A stretch of 64,000 nucleotides of DNA, taken from assembly GCA_023388515.1 (NCBI GenBank), contig JAEWGD010000038.1, positions 1-64,000 of the forward strand, in the 5' to 3' direction. Positions within the stretch are counted from its first letter, which is position 1; every line of letters begins with the position of its first letter. The stretch is from Bacillota bacterium. Lineage in GTDB: Bacteria; Bacillota; Clostridia; Oscillospirales; Ruminococcaceae. The position numbers were made by a program, and so were the translations under genes. This document shows positions 35,430-43,510 of this stretch, in pieces. Below the pieces are notes generated by a model. It was not told the DNA's origin and did not search any database. It worked only from the letters and a program-made list of their open reading frames with translations.

Positions 35430-36179
35430 ATGAATATTGCATTTTATAGTGGTGCATCTGGCTTGAGGGCATACCAACATGATATTGATATAATAGCAAA
35501 CAATGTAGCTAACGTAAATACATATGGCTATAAGGCTGATAAGTCATCATTTAATAGCTTAATTAAATCAACTATGGATATAAACAAAAACCTAGAGCTT
35601 AATGAGGGTGAAAGCGTTCTTACTGGGCATGGTGTAAAGCTTAGTTCACAGGATATGCTTTATAATCAAGGGAATTTACATAATACAGGATATGCATTGG
35701 ATTTTGCGATTGCAGGTGATGGTTTATTTGCAGTTGAACGCAATGGCAGAGTTGAGTATACTAGAGATGGTACATTTGATATAAGCGTTGAACAGGATGG
35801 GAATTACCTTGTTTCATCTGATGGAGGATATGTACTTGATTCAAATGAGCAAAGAATTACTGTTCAGTATAATATAGAAACAAATCAAATTGATAGTGAA
35901 GCAGTTGCTGATAGATTGGGTATATTTTCGTTTGATAATCCATATGGTTTGCAGAAAATAAATAAAACCAGTTTTCTTCCAACGGATATATCTGGCGAGG
36001 CACAGCTAGCAGGAGAGGCAGAAAATAAGATTTATACAACATCACTAGAGCGTTCAAACACTAATATTGCTGATGAAATGTCGAATCTAATTTTATCGCA
36101 GAAAGCATATCAATTTAGTGCAAGGGTTGTTACAACTGCTGATGAGATTGAACAGTTAGTGAATAATTTACGAGGATAA
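35430..36179 (+). CDS. Flagellar rod protein of the FlgF/FlgG family (second copy)
   Basis: The 249-residue paralogue starts FYSGASGLRAYQHDIDIIAN, followed by NVANVNTYGYKADK. It has YALDFAIAGDGLFAVE in the middle and ends NTNIADEMSNLILSQKAYQF. It shares the fold but only limited identity with the first copy, so the pair probably forms successive rod segments. AAGGAG precedes the ATG. Confidence 0.9.
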   Translation: MNIAFYSGASGLRAYQHDIDIIANNVANVNTYGYKADKSSFNSLIKSTMDINKNLELNEGESVLTGHGVKLSSQDMLYNQGNLHNTGYALDFAIAGDGLFAVERNGRVEYTRDGTFDISVEQDGNYLVSSDGGYVLDSNEQRITVQYNIETNQIDSEAVADRLGIFSFDNPYGLQKINKTSFLPTDISGEAQLAGEAENKIYTTSLERSNTNIADEMSNLILSQKAYQFSARVVTTADEIEQLVNNLRG

Positions 36180-36214
36180 AGCAAATATAAAGAGAAGTGG
36201 GGAGGGGATTAATT

Positions 36215-37633
36215 ATGGCTGATATGCTTAAGGTGACCACACCATTAATAAATAGAGGGCAGATTAATCCTACAAAGCAAGTACCAGAGGCGGATGCCCC
36301 ACCGTTTAATCTGATAGATGTTGGTAGGGTTGCACAAACAAACAATGTAGCATCAGAAATGATGAGGAACTACGGTGGGATGATTGATAAGGATGGAAAA
36401 CCGTCTATTCTTATGAATTTGTTGAAAGACCCAGCCGTAACAGTTAGCTTTTTGAAGAATATTTATATGCTTCAGGAGATAATTCAGCTTCTTCCTATGA
36501 ATAATAAGGCTTTTACTGAAGAAATTCAGAGAATGTTCGGCTCATTGCTTATTAATCCTGATGATATAGCGTCGGAGATGATGAAGCAGGAAAATCAGGC
36601 AACTTCGTTTAAAGGTGATTTATTTGACTTTTTACGAGAGGTTATAAATAAAAATCCCGATAATGAAATGAAGTTAAGTGTTGCAACCTTACTTAAATCA
36701 ATTAATCATGAGATGAATCGAAGGGATATTTTAGATGCGATTGGAAACAACTTGCAATATCTAGGGAAAAGCTTGAGTGCAAGTAAAGGGTTATCGGAAA
36801 AAATATTAGAGTTAGCACAAAAATTCAGAAGTTCTGATTCAGAGATAAATTTTAATGACTTAAAAAAAGAAGTGGCTTTGGTTTTAGATGATATTGAGGG
36901 GAGCATTTTGTTCAATTCAAAAACCTCAAAGCTTGTGTCGATAACAGAATATAACCTTTCAAGGTTTAATGATAATAAGGATTTTTTAAATCAGTCAGTT
37001 AGAAATCTATTGATTATGTTAGATGGAAATCAATCCAAAAATGAACTTATAAATCTTGTGAATTCGTTTCTGCGTGATATGAAGAATGGAGATATGAACT
37101 CACTGAAAAACTCTGAAACTATGGACATTATTGCTGGAATAATCAGCAAGCAGAGTGATAATGACGATGTTAGATTGCTTAATGCGGAGAATATAGACAA
37201 AATAGTTCATAGCCTACTGTCTTCGCCATGTAATTTCACACCACTTTTACATTTTATAATTCCAGTTAATTACTTCGACTTAAAATCATTCGCAGAGGTA
37301 TGGATAGACCCAGACGGAAAAGCAGATGAGCGTTCAGGGGCTTATAGCAACAATCAGTGCATACATATGCTTATAGTTTTCGATATTGAGGGGGTGGGGC
37401 AGTTCGAAACTGAGCTATTTGTTGAAGATAAAAAAATTAAGTTAAATTTGCTTTGCCCACCAAGTCATGTTGAAACATTTTCAAAAATTAAGGAAGATTT
37501 TGCACAATGTATTTCATTTTCAGAATATTACTTTGAAAAGATAACAGTAGATAAACTAGAGAGTACACGCTCTCTTTTAGAGGTGTTTAAATCATTGCCA
37601 TATAAAAGGACTGGTATAGATGTCAAAATCTAA
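36215..37633 (+). CDS. YlqG/FliK-like flagellar accessory protein
   Basis: The 472-residue protein lacks a signal peptide and membrane helices. The central part is helical. The last 120 residues (from CIHMLIVFDIEGVGQFETEL) have the alternating strand pattern of FliK C-terminal domains. Its neighbour is an FlhB C-terminal-like protein, and this pair matches ylqG-ylqH of Bacillus. A role in export-specificity control is inferred from that. The ATG at 36215 follows GGGGAGGGG; the in-frame GTG at 36197 is part of the leader. It overlaps the next gene by 14 bases. Confidence 0.7.
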   Translation: MADMLKVTTPLINRGQINPTKQVPEADAPPFNLIDVGRVAQTNNVASEMMRNYGGMIDKDGKPSILMNLLKDPAVTVSFLKNIYMLQEIIQLLPMNNKAFTEEIQRMFGSLLINPDDIASEMMKQENQATSFKGDLFDFLREVINKNPDNEMKLSVATLLKSINHEMNRRDILDAIGNNLQYLGKSLSASKGLSEKILELAQKFRSSDSEINFNDLKKEVALVLDDIEGSILFNSKTSKLVSITEYNLSRFNDNKDFLNQSVRNLLIMLDGNQSKNELINLVNSFLRDMKNGDMNSLKNSETMDIIAGIISKQSDNDDVRLLNAENIDKIVHSLLSSPCNFTPLLHFIIPVNYFDLKSFAEVWIDPDGKADERSGAYSNNQCIHMLIVFDIEGVGQFETELFVEDKKIKLNLLCPPSHVETFSKIKEDFAQCISFSEYYFEKITVDKLESTRSLLEVFKSLPYKRTGIDVKI

Positions 37634-37997
37634 AAAGAATAGAAATAAAGATAAAGCTGTTGCGTTAAAATATAGCAGTGAGGTAGATAACGCACCGATA
37701 GTCATAGCGTCAGGGTATGGCTCAATTGCTGACAAAATTATTGATATTGCTGAAAACAACGGTATCCCTGTGTTCAGAGATGACAGTGCTGCATCGCTTT
37801 TGTGTATGCTGGAGGTAGGTAATAGTATTCCACCCGAGCTGTATGAGGTAATAGCAGCGATATATTGCCAACTGTTAAAGACATCATCTGAAATTAAAAA
37901 CAATGATGGAGATAAAAATCTAGAAGGACCAAGAGAAAGGCTTAATTCAATAAGGAATAGCCGTAGGGAAGTACGTTCCAATAAAAAGGATAATTAA
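37620..37997 (+). CDS. FlhB C-terminal-domain-like protein (YlqH/FhlX family)
   Basis: The 125-residue protein aligns with the part of FlhB downstream of its cleavage site. Its AVALKYSSEVDNAPIVIASG parallels AVALKYDSENNNAPVVIAKG of FlhB at 30624-31697. It has no membrane part and no NPTH motif. In other bacteria such proteins can stand in for the cleaved FlhB C-terminal fragment. It partners the preceding FliK-like gene. The C-terminus is a basic tail. Confidence 0.88.
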   Translation: MSKSKKNRNKDKAVALKYSSEVDNAPIVIASGYGSIADKIIDIAENNGIPVFRDDSAASLLCMLEVGNSIPPELYEVIAAIYCQLLKTSSEIKNNDGDKNLEGPRERLNSIRNSRREVRSNKKDN

Positions 37998-38049
37998 TAT
38001 TCCCAAAGACATTTTATACTTTACTATTAATTTAAGGGGGGTTATTGGT

Positions 38050-38709
38050 ATGTTACCTATATCTTATGAATACGAATCTTCAATTTGTGAAATAAAAACA
38101 AAGGAGAATGTATTACTTGCTGTTGGAATGATAAAGGAGATAAGCGAGGATTACATTAAAATTTCAGAAAAAAACGATAACTCATTACAGCTGATTACTT
38201 GTGGGACTGAGGTAAAGATTAATATTATTAGTGCTAAGAATGGTTTTAGGGCATTGTCGGGAGAAGTTTTTACGTCAACAAGAAAAGAAATGAAGATTAT
38301 AAATGTAATTGAACTTATTGACCGTGATAGAAGAAACTTTTTTAGGGTAGATTTAGATATGGAGGCATTAGTTATTTTCGATAAGCATAATGATTCTAAC
38401 TTTTCAGAAAAAGTACCTGTAATTATTAAGGATATGAGTTTATGTGGATTAAGAATAGAAGTGAATTATGATATTGAGGCAAATTCTGTTGTGATGGTGG
38501 AATTGGTGTTAAAAGGTAAAGCATTATGCTACCAATGCGTAATTATAAGACTTATTAATCGAGATGATAGCAATTTAAGTCAATATGGTTGTGAGTTTTT
38601 ATTTAATAAATATGACGACAGAGATGCAATATGGTCATATCTGTTCCAAAAGCAAAGTGAACAGCTACGCCAAAAAAGACAGAGTCAAAAATTAGACTGG
38701 GGTGATTAA
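38050..38709 (+). CDS. PilZ-domain cyclic-di-GMP receptor, YcgR-like
   Basis: The 219-residue protein has an N-terminal YcgR-N-like beta domain (residues 1-90) and a C-terminal PilZ domain. The c-di-GMP-binding motifs RNFFR (residues 95-99, RxxxR) and DMSLCG (128-133, D/NxSxxG) are both intact. YcgR-type proteins slow or stop the flagellar motor when c-di-GMP is high, by contacting the stator or switch. GGGGGG precedes the ATG. The stop overlaps the next start (TAATG), so the two genes are coupled. Confidence 0.92.
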   Translation: MLPISYEYESSICEIKTKENVLLAVGMIKEISEDYIKISEKNDNSLQLITCGTEVKINIISAKNGFRALSGEVFTSTRKEMKIINVIELIDRDRRNFFRVDLDMEALVIFDKHNDSNFSEKVPVIIKDMSLCGLRIEVNYDIEANSVVMVELVLKGKALCYQCVIIRLINRDDSNLSQYGCEFLFNKYDDRDAIWSYLFQKQSEQLRQKRQSQKLDWGD

Positions 38710-40688
38710 TGTTCATGGATATTAATAAAGAAAAGCAAGGTAAGAGTAAGAGAGGCTTTTTCAAGAGGAGAGCAGAAAAGGTTTCAAATACTAAGGCAGA
38801 AGAAATTAAGATACAGTCAGTCAAGGCTCAAGTAGAAGAAATAGTTGGATTGCCAAAAAACATACAGCTTGGTGAAGATAGCCCTGTGTACAGCATATGG
38901 GATTGTTGGGATGGCAAAGAAGAAACTAAATATAATCCATTAGAGTATGTTGTTGAAGAGTTTAAGGATATATATGAACTTAGTAAGGAGAATCCTTCTG
39001 AAAAGGAGGGGATAGAAGAAATACAATTGCTCACAAGAGATGTTATAATTAAAGCAGAAGAATTATATCGTGATATTCCAGACAGTGAGAAATTTAAGGG
39101 TTTAGCTGAAGAATTTATTGAAAAAAGCGAAGAATTTTCATCTGAATTTAATGATACTGATATGAGATTTGATGATTTAAGTTCATTTGGTGGAATTAAT
39201 AAGATAGAAGATATAGCTGAGTTTGAAATGTTCAAGGATGATACAGATGAAGAGGAGAATGAACTATATAACACAGCTAAAAAAGTATTATCAAAGGATG
39301 ATGAAAATAAAAATAAAGCCATGACTGATGCGTATATTTATATCAGAGTATCCCCTGATAATATGCACGCATGGCTTTTTGTTTACCCACCTAGAAATGG
39401 TGGCGAGGAAATTTCAGTTGAGATGTTAAAAAATGCTTTGGATGAGAAAAAGATTGTATATGGCACAGATAACAATATGATTGTCAAAATAGCTGAAAAA
39501 AAGCTTTACTTCAAGTTAATTAGAATAGCCAGAGGTATGGAATGTGTTGATGGTAAGGATGGCAAAATTATTGATATTGTGCCTAGAGAATCGGAAATTG
39601 AAATTAAGGAAAACGATGATGGAAGGATTAATTTCAAGGAGTTAAATCTTATTCATAGCATACACAAAGGTGACACTATCTGTAAAATTATACCTCCAGT
39701 AGAGCCTAAGAGTGGTATGGATATATACGGAAAAGAAGTGAAAGGCTTTGTGGGAAAGATGCCACCTATACCTCGTGGTAAAAACACTCAGATTTCTGAA
39801 GATGGAACAGCACTTGAAGCAGTGATAGATGGCCATGTAAGCTTTGAAAAAGGAGCGTTCCATATACAAAACCTTTTGACAATAGCTGGAGATGTTGATA
39901 TATCAGTTGGAAATGTAACTTTTGCTGGTGATGTCCTCATTAAAGGAAAGGTTCGTGAGGGGTTCTCTGTTAAATCAGATGGAAACATCACTATAAAGGG
40001 TAATGTTGAGGCTGGTGCAATAATTCAAGCTGGTGGAAATATCTCAATTGAACGTGGTGTAAATGGTGGTACTAGAGGTCTTATTGAGGCTAAGGGTAGT
40101 ATAAAAATCAAGTATATAGAGAATTGTAAGGTATGTGCCGGAGAAAAAATTGAAACAGAAGTAATTATTGATTCTGAAATTGAATGTGATAATACTTTAC
40201 TTGTAACTCGTGGCAAGGGGACAATTGTTGGTGGTAAAATTACAGTTGGCAAGCTAATTGAAGCAAGAGTTATAGGTAATGAGAACAACAGCAGTCGAAC
40301 AACAGAAATAGTTTTAGGATGTATGCCAAACATGATAAAGCAAAGGAATTTGCTGAAAGAGAAGATAGAGGAAACTAGAAAAGGCTTAGAGAAGCTTGTA
40401 ATTAACATAAACTATATTGAATCGCTTGGCGAAAATATTGACGTAGGTAGAAAAATGCTATTGAGACAATTGCGTATTCAGGTACCATTGCGACAGATGG
40501 AGAAAACGAAATATGACAAGATGCTTGAAAAAGCCAATGACCTTATAGAGAATATAGAATACTGTAAGATTAAGGTTGGCGTTGTTTATCCTATAACAAC
40601 AATAAAAATTGGTGCTGATACGAAAGTAGTACATGAAGTTAGTAAAGGATTTAATTTAAGCACATCAGATTTCGCTCAAAAAAGTTAA
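38709..40688 (+). CDS. FapA/DUF342-family flagellar assembly protein
   Basis: The 659-residue protein has an acidic N-terminal region of about 200 residues. The DUF342 core follows: KGDTICKIIPPVEPKSGMDI with YGKEVKG, then a beta-helical repeat series (GDVDISVGNVTFAGDVLIKG, GNITIKGNVEAGAIIQAGGN). The C-terminus is a coiled coil. Related FapA proteins are linked to flagellar or cell-envelope positioning in Vibrio; their role in Clostridia is less clear. The start overlaps the stop of the PilZ gene. Confidence 0.85.
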   Translation: MFMDINKEKQGKSKRGFFKRRAEKVSNTKAEEIKIQSVKAQVEEIVGLPKNIQLGEDSPVYSIWDCWDGKEETKYNPLEYVVEEFKDIYELSKENPSEKEGIEEIQLLTRDVIIKAEELYRDIPDSEKFKGLAEEFIEKSEEFSSEFNDTDMRFDDLSSFGGINKIEDIAEFEMFKDDTDEEENELYNTAKKVLSKDDENKNKAMTDAYIYIRVSPDNMHAWLFVYPPRNGGEEISVEMLKNALDEKKIVYGTDNNMIVKIAEKKLYFKLIRIARGMECVDGKDGKIIDIVPRESEIEIKENDDGRINFKELNLIHSIHKGDTICKIIPPVEPKSGMDIYGKEVKGFVGKMPPIPRGKNTQISEDGTALEAVIDGHVSFEKGAFHIQNLLTIAGDVDISVGNVTFAGDVLIKGKVREGFSVKSDGNITIKGNVEAGAIIQAGGNISIERGVNGGTRGLIEAKGSIKIKYIENCKVCAGEKIETEVIIDSEIECDNTLLVTRGKGTIVGGKITVGKLIEARVIGNENNSSRTTEIVLGCMPNMIKQRNLLKEKIEETRKGLEKLVININYIESLGENIDVGRKMLLRQLRIQVPLRQMEKTKYDKMLEKANDLIENIEYCKIKVGVVYPITTIKIGADTKVVHEVSKGFNLSTSDFAQKS

Positions 40689-40796
40689 AAAGCTGTACAC
40701 AATCTGTTAACATTGTTCATATTGTATATATTTAATTCATTTTCATTGTGCAATATGCTACTATTTTTACATTAAACTATGTGAAAGATTACACAT

Positions 40797-40823
40797 TAAC
40801 TTTATCGAATAACGTGCGATTTA
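40797..40823 (+). promoter_or_regulatory. Candidate sigma-28 promoter for flagellin
   Basis: TAACTTTA at 40797-40804, an 11-base spacer, then GCGATTTA at 40816-40823 resembles TAAAGTTT-N11-GCCGATAA with one base missing in the -10 element. It would give a leader of about 90 bases. No better candidate is visible in the gap. Confidence 0.35.
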
Positions 40824-40870
40824 TATATTGTAAGCACAAAGAAACGTGCATACAACCCCATAAACTAAAA

Positions 40871-40915
40871 GGAGCAAGGATGTTCCGAAAAAAATTTAAA
40901 CAATACACAAGGAGG
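40871..40915 (+). promoter_or_regulatory. Probable CsrA-binding GGA motifs in the flagellin leader
   Basis: GGA occurs at 40871-40873, 40878-40880 and 40911-40913, the last in ACAAGGAGG, which is the flagellin ribosome site. In Bacillus CsrA binds such sites in the flagellin leader and FliW releases it. Both csrA and fliW are present at the right end of this window. Confidence 0.5.
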
Positions 40916-40951
40916 TATTATTATGGGTATGGTAGTAAGAACAAATTATAG
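40880..40951 (+). CDS. Short upstream reading frame overlapping the flagellin start
   Basis: A 23-codon frame, MFRKKFKQYTRRYYYGYGSK followed by NKL, has its own ribosome site (AAAAGGAG, five bases before the ATG). It runs 29 bases into the flagellin gene in another frame. The flagellin ribosome site is inside it as two AGG arginine codons. Its translation would compete with, or couple to, flagellin initiation. The peptide is basic and Tyr-rich. Whether it is translated is unknown. Confidence 0.35.
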   Translation: MFRKKFKQYTRRYYYGYGSKNKL

Positions 40952-42596
40952 CGCGTTGAACGCAACAAGGCATTTGAACAAAAACAGTGCAGGTTTATCA
41001 GGATCTCTTGAAAAATTGGCTTCTGGCTTTAAGATTAACAAGTCTGCTGATGACGCATCTGGCTTGGCAATCAGTGAAAAGATGAAGGCTCAAATCAAGG
41101 CTCTTGACACAGCTTCCGCAAACTGTGAAGACGGTATCAGCATGATTCAAACAACTGAAGGTTATTTGGCTGAAGTTCATGATATGCTAAACCGTATGGT
41201 TGAAATTTCTGAGAAATCCGCTAACGGAACTTATGAAAACGCTAAGGATTCAAAAACTGGAGAAACTCTTGGTCCTAACGATGGTAAGATTGGTAATGCT
41301 GGAACTGACCGTGACGCTCTACAATCAGAAATGGATCAACTTTGTGCAGAAATTGACAGAATTGCTGCAACAGCTAACTTTAACAATGTTAAGTTGTTTA
41401 ACGGTGCATTGTCAACTAAAAGTTATGATTCAGTATCAAGTCTTAAAGGAACAGAAACAAAATTTAATGTTGGTGCCGCTGTTACTACTTTAGGTACTGG
41501 AGCAACACGTGATAACGTAACGGTTGATAGTGGTTTTGAACTAGAAGGAACTCTTAAGGCTGATTGGGATGGAACTACTTCAGTAACATTCTCTTTAGAA
41601 GATAAGGGTGGTAATGTAATTGCTAGTCAAACTATTGCAAGTCCTGCAACTGGTACGGAATATGCACTAGAAGGCAAGTTAACAGGAATTAAGATTAAAA
41701 CTGGTACAGCAGCAGGTGCTGATGGAACGATTGGAACAATTGGAAAATCAGATGTTTTAAGGGAAACTGATATGGCTGGATCTTCACTTGCTGGGTCTAC
41801 TGGAATTACTGCAATAAAAGGTCTAGGAGTAGAAGCAGAAGGAAAATCAATTTCAGTTATTCAGACTGGTACTGGTGCAAATATTTCTGTTGTAGTTGGA
41901 GATAAGAACTACAAATCTACAGCAGCAGTTACAGAGGCAACCGCTGAAGAAGTTACTAAAGATATTGAACTTACTGATGCACTAAGTGGAGAAAAAATTA
42001 CTATTACAGTTGATACAACAGCTAGAGCTGATGATAGTGATACAGGAACAGTTGTATTAGGTGCTGACGTTGAGGCAGGTGTAGCTAGAACAACTTCTAA
42101 AAATGCTGGCGACGGCCTTACACTTCAAATTGGTGAAACATCAAATGCGGCTGATAAGTTGACTGTTGGTGTTGATAGACTCCATACTGATAGTTTGTTT
42201 GCTGGAATTACTGGCTACTCAAATGATGATGGTAACTCAGATGTTCGTTTAGCTGTAAATAATTCTAATACTGTTGAAGGCACAACAGGCTACACAATTG
42301 ATATTTCAGGTCAACAAAAATCTTCAGCAGCAGCTGAAGCAATCAGAGGAGTTATCAATAAGGTTTCTACTCAAAGAGCTTCACTCGGTGCTATGCAAAA
42401 CAGACTTGACTACACAGTTAATAACTTGAACACAGCGTCTGAAAACGTTACTTCCGCTAACAGCCGTATCCGTGATACAGACATGGCTAAGGAAATGACT
42501 AAGTATACACAAATGAACGTTCTTTCACAGGCTGCACAAGCTATGCTTGCACAGGCAAACCAACAGCCACAGAGTGTTCTACAGTTACTAGGTTAA
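40923..42596 (+). CDS. fliC: Flagellin
   Basis: The 557-residue filament protein has conserved N-terminal D0/D1 helices (VVRTNYSALNATRHLNKN, LASGFKINKSADDASGLAIS) and C-terminal helices (SRIRDTDMAKEMTKYTQMNV, ending QSVLQLLG). The middle 290 residues form a variable, Thr/Gly-rich surface domain. AAGGAGG lies eight bases before the ATG. Codon use is noticeably less AT-biased than in neighbours, as expected for a highly expressed gene. Confidence 0.97.
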   Translation: MGMVVRTNYSALNATRHLNKNSAGLSGSLEKLASGFKINKSADDASGLAISEKMKAQIKALDTASANCEDGISMIQTTEGYLAEVHDMLNRMVEISEKSANGTYENAKDSKTGETLGPNDGKIGNAGTDRDALQSEMDQLCAEIDRIAATANFNNVKLFNGALSTKSYDSVSSLKGTETKFNVGAAVTTLGTGATRDNVTVDSGFELEGTLKADWDGTTSVTFSLEDKGGNVIASQTIASPATGTEYALEGKLTGIKIKTGTAAGADGTIGTIGKSDVLRETDMAGSSLAGSTGITAIKGLGVEAEGKSISVIQTGTGANISVVVGDKNYKSTAAVTEATAEEVTKDIELTDALSGEKITITVDTTARADDSDTGTVVLGADVEAGVARTTSKNAGDGLTLQIGETSNAADKLTVGVDRLHTDSLFAGITGYSNDDGNSDVRLAVNNSNTVEGTTGYTIDISGQQKSSAAAEAIRGVINKVSTQRASLGAMQNRLDYTVNNLNTASENVTSANSRIRDTDMAKEMTKYTQMNVLSQAAQAMLAQANQQPQSVLQLLG

Positions 42597-42634
42597 TCTT
42601 AATAAGCTTTCCATTTTTCTTTAATATCCACTAT

Positions 42635-42667
42635 AAAGAGTGTCCTGTAAAAGGGACACTCTTTTTA
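42635..42667 (+). terminator. Flagellin terminator
   Basis: An 11-bp stem AAAGAGTGTCC with GGACACTCTTT, an eight-base loop and a following T-run, 38 bp after the flagellin stop. Confidence 0.9.
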
Positions 42668-42684
42668 TTACTGTATAAATTGCT

Positions 42685-42719
42685 AAAAGGTTAGTAGCCG
42701 ATATGACTACTAACCTTTT
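42685..42719. terminator. Terminator of the tcdA gene (bidirectional)
   Basis: A perfect 13-bp stem AAAAGGTTAGTAG with CTACTAACCTTTT and a nine-base loop. It sits ten bases from the tcdA stop on the minus strand. Confidence 0.85.
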
Positions 42720-42728
42720 TAATTTATG

Positions 42729-43493
42729 TTATTTAGAGGAAAATCCGATTAAATCCTTAATTACTTCACCAGCGATAATAAGCCCAGCTACCGACGGAAC
42801 AAAAGCGTTACTACCTGGAATTTGTCTTCGAGCGGTGCATTTACGTTCTGTTCCAGGAGGACAAATGCAGTTGGCATGGCAACTTAGAGCCATATCCTCT
42901 ATCGGTGTTAAAGCCTGTTCTTTTGAGTAAACAACCTTTAACTTTTTCACACCACGCTTGCGAAGCTCTTGACGCATAACTCTTGCAAGAGGGCAAACGG
43001 AAGTTTTGTAAATATCAGCAACCTCAAAAGCTGTGGGATTGACCTTGTTTCCAGCACCCATTGAACAAATAATTGGAACATTTGCCTCCCTAGCTTTCAT
43101 CACAAGTTCGATTTTTCCCGTAACTGTATCAATTGCATCAACCACATAATCATACTGTGAAAAGTCAAACAGCCCAGAAGTTTCAGGCATATAAAAAGTT
43201 TTATGAGTATTAACAATTGCATTAGGATTTATTTCAAGGATACGCTCCTTTGCGACATCAACTTTGTTTTTGCCCACAGTTTTCCTTGTAGCATAAATTT
43301 GCCTGTTAATATTAGTAAGGCAAACCTTATCGTCATCAATTATGTCAATTGTACCGACACCACTTCGCACTAAAGCCTCAACGGTATGTCCACCAACTCC
43401 GCCAATTCCGAAAACAGCTACTCTTGATTTAGAAAGCTTTTCCATAGCGTTTTTACCGAATATCAGCTCTGTTCTTGAAAATTGATTTAACAT
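42729..43493 (-). CDS. tcdA: tRNA threonylcarbamoyladenosine dehydratase TcdA
   Basis: The 254-residue E1/ThiF-like ATPase has FGIGGVGGHTVEALVRSGVG for ATP binding, the segment DDDKVCLTNINRQ and the family motif YVVDAIDTVTGK. TcdA uses ATP to cyclise t6A to ct6A at position 37 of ANN-reading tRNAs. A Cys-rich insert, CHANCICPPGTERKC, probably binds zinc and is common in clostridial members. AGGAG precedes the ATG. Confidence 0.93.
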   Translation of the reverse strand: MLNQFSRTELIFGKNAMEKLSKSRVAVFGIGGVGGHTVEALVRSGVGTIDIIDDDKVCLTNINRQIYATRKTVGKNKVDVAKERILEINPNAIVNTHKTFYMPETSGLFDFSQYDYVVDAIDTVTGKIELVMKAREANVPIICSMGAGNKVNPTAFEVADIYKTSVCPLARVMRQELRKRGVKKLKVVYSKEQALTPIEDMALSCHANCICPPGTERKCTARRQIPGSNAFVPSVAGLIIAGEVIKDLIGFSSK

Positions 43494-43510
43494 TTAAATT
43501 CTCCTGTTAG

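Noticed and set aside
38828..39322. A Ser-rich 164-codon minus-strand frame opposite the FapA-like gene
   Set aside because: The Ser/Leu richness is the mirror of acidic codons on the other strand.
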